A DNA stretch of 64,000 nt from Marinilactibacillus sp. Marseille-P9653 (lineage in GTDB: Bacteria > Bacillota > Bacilli > Lactobacillales > Carnobacteriaceae_A). Location of the stretch: NCBI RefSeq assembly GCF_916618885.1, contig NZ_CAKAKH010000002.1, positions 124,001 to 188,000 on the forward strand, written 5' to 3'. Positions 60,395 through 64,000 of the stretch are shown one piece after another. A program made the translations under genes and the position numbers. Positions within the stretch are counted from its first letter, which is position 1, and each line of letters opens with the position of its first letter. The notes beneath the pieces are model-generated. The model did not search any database, was not told the DNA's origin, and saw nothing but the letters and a program-made list of their open reading frames with translations.

Positions 60395-61334
60395 CTTGTA
60401 TATTACTAAATCCTAGTAATTCAATAAACTGGTCTAGTTCTTGTTGTGCTTCCTCTGTTGATCCAGATAGTTCTTTCACCATTTGTGCTAAAGCAGCATT
60501 TGATTCTGCGATCGCTTGTTGAGTTTCTTTCATATCTTTTGCTACTTCAGCTAATGAAATCGGCTCTTCTTCTTCGAAAGTATCTACATATCTTGGAATA
60601 TTAAGGTTGAAGTCATTTTCTATAATTTCTTCATACGTTGCGACGTACGAATATTTTTCAACGTTTTTTCTCTCCATGTAGCTGTTTAGTATCTTACCAA
60701 TGTGATGGTCTTCTAGTTTATTTTGGTTTTTAGCTTTAGTAAACCCATTAGCTGCATCAATAAATAGCACATCTTTATTCTCACGATTTTTCTTCAAGAT
60801 AATAACAGTTGTCGGAATACTTGTATTAAAGAAAATATTTGCTGGTAGACCAATCACTGTATCAATCGCACCATTTTCAAGCAACATCTTACGGATTTTC
60901 CCTTCAGCTGCCCCTCTAAACAGAACCCCATGAGGTAAGACGATCGCCATTACGCCAGAATCTTTTAAATGATAATATCCGTGTAATAGAAAAGCAAAAT
61001 CTGCTTTCGATTTTGGTGCTAGAACGCCATACATTGAAAAGCGTGGTTCATCTAGAAATCCTTTATCCGCTGACCATTTAGCACTATACGGCGGATTCAT
61101 TAGAACTGCATCAAAGTTTGTCGGTTCTTCATCTGGCCAATCCGCATCCAAGGTATCTGCATTTCTCAGATGTTGATTGGCTATATCTACCCCATGCAAG
61201 AACATATTCATTCGCGCTAGGTTATAAGTAGATGTATTTAGTTCTTGACCAAAATAATTAACCGTCCCGGGTTCATTTGTATATTTTTTTACGTTTAATA
61301 ACAGCGAGCCTGATCCCATAGTAGGGTCATACAC
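60375..61334 (-). CDS. hsdM: Type I methyltransferase HsdM, catalytic part (frame-shifted)
   Basis: The C-terminal 319 residues of HsdM: the S-adenosylmethionine motif I 'YDPTMGSGSLLLNV', catalytic motif IV 'LMNPPYSAKW' of N6-adenine methylases, and a C-terminal coiled tail. The frame should continue from the N-terminal frame that ends at 61295, but a single base appears to be missing in the A5 run (minus strand) at 61353-61357. Restoring one A would read 'HGKKDQKGFSVYDPTMGSG', the normal HsdM sequence. ATG 61334 has no ribosome site, so this half is unlikely to be made alone. Confidence 0.85.
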   Translation of the reverse strand: MYDPTMGSGSLLLNVKKYTNEPGTVNYFGQELNTSTYNLARMNMFLHGVDIANQHLRNADTLDADWPDEEPTNFDAVLMNPPYSAKWSADKGFLDEPRFSMYGVLAPKSKADFAFLLHGYYHLKDSGVMAIVLPHGVLFRGAAEGKIRKMLLENGAIDTVIGLPANIFFNTSIPTTVIILKKNRENKDVLFIDAANGFTKAKNQNKLEDHHIGKILNSYMERKNVEKYSYVATYEEIIENDFNLNIPRYVDTFEEEEPISLAEVAKDMKETQQAIAESNAALAQMVKELSGSTEEAQQELDQFIELLGFSNIQGGEESE

Positions 61335-61996
61335 TGAGAAACCTTTTTGATCTTTTTCCCATGAAGAACAATTTGTGTCATCAAACTAGAAACAGGTTGC
61401 GGTGTATAGAATTCTCCTGCCTTTTTACCAGAGTCTGAAGCGAATTGACCGATAAGGTATTCATAAGCATCTCCTAAGACGTCTCCTTGGTAAGCCATGT
61501 CTAGTGTAGCCAATTCTTTCATAACAGCCGCAATCGTTTGATTCTGTTTCTGTACCGTCTCACCTAGTCTTTTAGAGTATAAATCTACATCTTCAAATAA
61601 ATTCTCAAACAACTCACTACTTTGTTCAATATTTCGAAATCCTTGAGCTAAATCTTCTAACTGAAATTTACCTTTATAGATAGACTCCATTAATGCTGTA
61701 AAGGTTAAATTAGGTTCTAATACATAAGAAAAATCAAATTTCAATTCATCGATTAAGTCTTCTTTAATTTCTGGATCGTTAAATGCATTTGTGTATACTT
61801 CTTGTGCCTCTTTAAGGTCTGTCACTTCTTCTTCTAACAATTCCGCCGCATGGTGAAGCATGCTATCTGATAAGTACTTATAGAAAATTAAGCCTAATGT
61901 ATAGTTTTTATATTCGCTTGCATCCATTTTAGAACGTAGTATATCTGCACTATTCCATAAAGATTGATAAATCGTTTTCGGATTCTGGTTAGCCAT
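61295..61996 (-). CDS. hsdM: Type I methyltransferase HsdM, N-terminal part (frame-shifted)
   Basis: About 233 residues of the HsdM N-terminal helical domain ('MANQNPKTIYQSLWNSADILRSKMDASEYKNYTLGLIFYKYLSDSMLHHAAELL', then 'YEYLIGQFASDSGKKAGEFYTPQPVSSLMTQIV', where FYTP is motif X). After 'HGKK' the residues are nonsense up to the stop at 61295. AAGGAGG precedes ATG 61996; a TTG at 62014 overlaps that site and is rejected. First gene of the hsdMSR operon. Confidence 0.85.
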   Translation of the reverse strand: MANQNPKTIYQSLWNSADILRSKMDASEYKNYTLGLIFYKYLSDSMLHHAAELLEEEVTDLKEAQEVYTNAFNDPEIKEDLIDELKFDFSYVLEPNLTFTALMESIYKGKFQLEDLAQGFRNIEQSSELFENLFEDVDLYSKRLGETVQKQNQTIAAVMKELATLDMAYQGDVLGDAYEYLIGQFASDSGKKAGEFYTPQPVSSLMTQIVLHGKKIKKVSQCMTLLWDQARCY

Positions 61997-62046
61997 TTTA
62001 TTTTCCTCCTTCAATTACGTGAATATTATGAATACTTGTATATTCT

Positions 62047-62075
62047 ATTATAAACTATTCATACTCATTTATAAA
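62047..62075 (-). promoter_or_regulatory. Promoter of the hsd operon
   Basis: On the minus strand a perfect TATAAT (-10, 62047-62052) with TTTATA (-35, 62070-62075) at 17-bp spacing. About 50 bases before hsdM. Confidence 0.5.
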
Positions 62076-62114
62076 AGAAGTTTTGGGAACAAGTTTTCTA
62101 CAAATTTAAATTTA

Positions 62115-62158
62115 AAAGGCTATTTAAAGAACCATTACTGTTCAAATAGCCTTTTCTA
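62115..62158 (-). terminator. Terminator of the basic membrane protein gene
   Basis: Stem AAAAGGCTATTT / AAATAGCCTTTT with an 18-base loop, T-rich on the minus side. Confidence 0.7.
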
Positions 62159-62206
62159 TATGTTTATTTTATTAGTTTTGGCAACCGTAATCGTTTTTAA
62201 TATAAA

Positions 62207-63019
62207 TTAAGTATTATTAACTACTAATTTATTCAATCTTTCTACTAACTTCTTGCTCGGGTCTCCATACTGACTTGTGACTTCGATGTATCTTTCCAAT
62301 ATTTTAACTTCTTTATCTGATTGCTTTTCTTTTCTATAAAGTATAGCCAATTGCTCATAATAAAAGGGTGGTATCCCTGCTTGGTTGATTGCCGATTCGG
62401 ATTCTACAACTAGTACCAATTCGTTTAACAAGTTTATGGCTTCTTGGTTTTTCTTTTCTCTTTTCAATTGTTTGATCTGATCCACATACTCTGTGTAATG
62501 TTTTCCACAATAGTATCCTATTTCTTCAGAGCGATCATTGATATTAAACGAAGAATCTATAGGGACATTATCCATCTTAGCTATACTAGTATACTCTTCT
62601 TCTATCGCTTTACGTTTAAATACTTTATTAGCCAGATATCCCATAACGATCGCAAATACAAAACCACTTAAACTACCACTAAAAAATCCTACAAAAGCTA
62701 AGGTCACCAAGATCCAGAAAAGTAACGTATCGTGATTACTTTTACCTTTTAGTTTAGTTGTTGTTTTTTTATATGATTGAATTGGTTTTTTTATAGCTTT
62801 TTTATTTGAATGCTTCTTAGGAGCAAGTACTTTTCTAGTATCAAAAGTCGTCGCATGATAGATTTTATTTTTTGCTGCTCTTTTGGGATCTTTTACCCAT
62901 CCAGCACCTTTTTTACCATAAGTAGGGTTAATTGATTTTTTAATAGCTCTCTTCGCTTTACCAGTTGTCTTGGCTTTGATCGATCTCTTTATACTAGGTT
63001 TTCTGGGTTTTATTTTCAT
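62207..63019 (-). CDS. Basic membrane protein with TPR-like C-terminus
   Basis: A 270-residue protein in three parts: a very basic N-terminus (1-95, Lys/Arg-rich, with 'NPTYGKKGAGWVKDPKRAAKNKIYHATTFD', a phrase I associate with mobile-element or accessory proteins), a double membrane segment (about 98-135), and a helical C-terminal part (about 165-265) with TPR-like pairs ('KNQEAINLLNELVLVVES', 'YEQLAILYRKEKQSDKEVKILERYIEV'). Function unknown. It sits between the restriction operon and a possible nuclease, in the accessory part of the window. Start ATG 63019 has only a weak ribosome site. Confidence 0.65.
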   Translation of the reverse strand: MKIKPRKPSIKRSIKAKTTGKAKRAIKKSINPTYGKKGAGWVKDPKRAAKNKIYHATTFDTRKVLAPKKHSNKKAIKKPIQSYKKTTTKLKGKSNHDTLLFWILVTLAFVGFFSGSLSGFVFAIVMGYLANKVFKRKAIEEEYTSIAKMDNVPIDSSFNINDRSEEIGYYCGKHYTEYVDQIKQLKREKKNQEAINLLNELVLVVESESAINQAGIPPFYYEQLAILYRKEKQSDKEVKILERYIEVTSQYGDPSKKLVERLNKLVVNNT

Positions 63020-63086
63020 CTCGCCACATTCTTTCTTGAGAATATACAGTTCTATACAATATTGGTTTATTTAATGATTTAGATAT

Positions 63087-63161
63087 TTAGTCTAACGCCC
63101 AAATTTCTCCAGTAACGTATTCATATACTTTTACTCGTTTCTCATTAAATTTTCTAATCAT
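63087..63161 (-). pseudogene. Fragment of a DUF5050-like protein C-terminus
   Basis: A 24-codon minus-strand piece ending 'KRVKVYEYVTGEIWALD' then stop. It closely parallels the last residues of the partial gene at the right edge ('RPRVYEYSTGEVRFME'), suggesting it is the tail of a decayed second copy. Confidence 0.45.
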
Positions 63162-63174
63162 AGGCTTGTTTTTT

Positions 63175-63606
63175 TTAGATGAAATCCAGGAAATTCTTCA
63201 AGACTACCCTATCATGATCTGAATCTCTTTTTAATTTCCCAAGTTTTTTATGTGCTAAATCAAAGTATGATATAACAAGAAGGTCAACTTTATTATCCAA
63301 AGCCCATTGCTCTTTGCGTAAATCGTAAAGCCTTCTTTGTTCTCCTCTTGAAACACCGCTTATTGTCATTCGTTTGTCCATAATTCCAACCGGTTGTGAG
63401 TGCTGTTTTTCTCTATATTCAACTATAAGGTTAGCTGCTGGAAAAAAAGCATCTACTGGAAGCTTAACACGTCTTCCACTTTTTCCTGAGTCACCAAGAA
63501 GTGTATCAAACCTCATCTGCCCTTTGTAGTTCTCACCTATAATATCTGCAATTAAATTTAAAACGTATAATTCATCACTTTCTAAACGTTTATTGATGTG
63601 ACTCAC
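63175..63606 (-). CDS. Hypothetical protein, possible PD-(D/E)xK-type nuclease
   Basis: A soluble protein of at least 143 residues. The core 'KLPVDAFFPAANLIVEYREKQH' has Asp, then a beta strand ending in Glu with a nearby Lys, which resembles the D...ExK arrangement of restriction-like nucleases, and 'GVSRGEQRRLYDLRKEQWALDNKVDLLVISYFDL' could be the following helix and strand. This is a pattern guess. GTG 63606 has AAAAGGA too close to it; the frame stays open upstream (including 'YKEWLNLNKFQKDV') without a standard start, so the N-terminus is uncertain. Its neighbours suggest a defence-type region. Confidence 0.5.
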   Translation of the reverse strand: MSHINKRLESDELYVLNLIADIIGENYKGQMRFDTLLGDSGKSGRRVKLPVDAFFPAANLIVEYREKQHSQPVGIMDKRMTISGVSRGEQRRLYDLRKEQWALDNKVDLLVISYFDLAHKKLGKLKRDSDHDRVVLKNFLDFI

Positions 63607-63683
63607 GTCCTTTTGAAATTTATTAAGATTGAGCCATTCTTTATACTGTTTACTTTTTAATAGTTGATTAGTATTTGAATGGG

Positions 63684-64000
63684 CTATTCCATAAATCGAA
63701 CTTCCCCAGTTGAATACTCATACACTCTCGGTCTTCCTGAGGAGCCACTGGATTGTAATAGGACGCCGTTTTCTGTTGTGGCGAAGTTTGTGATGTTGGT
63801 TGCGGTGAAGAGTTTTTCGCTTTCTTTTCCTTCGTGATCGGTCAGGTAGACGCCGTTTTCGGTATTGGTTAGGTCTGACTGGTAGATGGAATAAAAGATT
63901 CCTTGATCTGTGATGGTGTAGTTTCGAACGTTTTCGTAGAGGATCTGTTCTGCTTTACCTGAACCATCTACTTTTTTGCGGTAAAGTATGCTGCCGGGAT
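63684..64000 (-). CDS. DUF5050-like beta-propeller protein, C-terminal part (5' end outside window)
   Basis: The last 105 codons of a minus-strand gene that starts beyond the right edge. Repeats such as 'LYRKKVDGSGKAEQILYENVRNYTITDQGIFYSIYQ' and 'ENGVYLTDHEGKESEKLFTATNITNFATTENGVLLQS' are typical of DUF5050 (prolow-density-lipoprotein-receptor-like) propellers, usually in secreted or membrane-anchored proteins. It ends 'VYEYSTGEVRFME'. The upstream part is not visible, so signal peptide and size are unknown. Confidence 0.65.
   Translation of the reverse strand, partial: PGSILYRKKVDGSGKAEQILYENVRNYTITDQGIFYSIYQSDLTNTENGVYLTDHEGKESEKLFTATNITNFATTENGVLLQSSGSSGRPRVYEYSTGEVRFME

Noticed and set aside
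62030-62045. GAATACTTGTATATTC palindrome in front of hsdM as a control-protein site
   Set aside because: Only 5-bp arms and no controller gene in the operon; A/T-rich chance is likely.
1-64000. CRISPR array, prophage, insertion sequences, tRNA or rRNA genes
   Set aside because: No regularly spaced repeats, transposase, integrase or phage structural genes, and no tRNA- or rRNA-like segments were recognised; the accessory traits at 55-64 kb are limited to restriction genes and remnants.

Overview
The window reads as chromosomal DNA of a low-GC Gram-positive bacterium of the lactic acid type, most likely Carnobacteriaceae (an Alkalibacterium- or Marinilactibacillus-like organism). This is inferred from Shine-Dalgarno-rich starts, Rho-independent terminators after most operons, T-box and S-box leaders, LytTR/DUF3021 and MocR regulators, and several Na+- or osmolyte-linked carriers (BCCT, AGCS, OpuAC-type binding protein). 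No tRNA, rRNA, CRISPR array, intact insertion sequence or prophage was seen.

Layout. 1-6 kb: 3' end of a type I pullulanase, a glycine-rich membrane protein, a cupin, a small hypothetical, and an SDR plus FAD/NAD reductase operon. 6-11 kb (minus strand): a LytTR response regulator, a compact GHKL kinase and two ABC exporter half-transporters, with a two-turn direct repeat just upstream of the exporter genes. 11-18 kb: five paralogous YflT-like stress proteins with acidic tails, the last also carrying a DUF2382-like domain. They are interrupted by a DUF2975/YozG-type HTH pair, a histidine phosphatase and an ABC-F protein. The ABC-F gene has a leader encoding a 13-residue peptide with an R-L-R motif, followed by an intrinsic terminator. 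18-35 kb: metabolic and regulatory genes including an orphan glycine-betaine-binding lipoprotein, aldehyde dehydrogenase, amine oxidase, LysR gene, AAA ATPase with an NTP pyrophosphohydrolase, and the vitamin B6 locus pdxST with divergent pdxR.

35-46 kb: a secreted beta-helix protein, RibD-like reductase, MFS carrier, a MerR regulator facing an acetyltransferase across a textbook 19-bp-spacer MerR promoter, a BCCT carrier with a damaged N-terminus, and an AGCS symporter. 46-50 kb: a T-box leader whose specifier reads ATG (Met) heads a dehydrogenase - aminotransferase - MetQ operon. 50-55 kb: nicotinamidase-like hydrolase, LytTR/DUF3021 pair, an S-box (SAM-I) riboswitch governing a lone 73-residue protein, and a membrane-anchored alpha/beta hydrolase split by a frameshift. 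55-64 kb: an accessory region with a decayed ATPase/regulator pseudogene, a type I restriction-modification operon whose hsdM is split by one base, a TPR-like membrane protein, a possible nuclease, and two copies of the tail of a DUF5050-like protein (one a fragment, one running off the edge).

The most interesting items are the regulatory RNAs: the ABC-F attenuator, the S-box over an unknown small protein, and the Met T-box over an unusual gene trio. Three apparent single-base frameshifts (BCCT, hydrolase, hsdM) may be real or sequencing errors and should be verified against reads.
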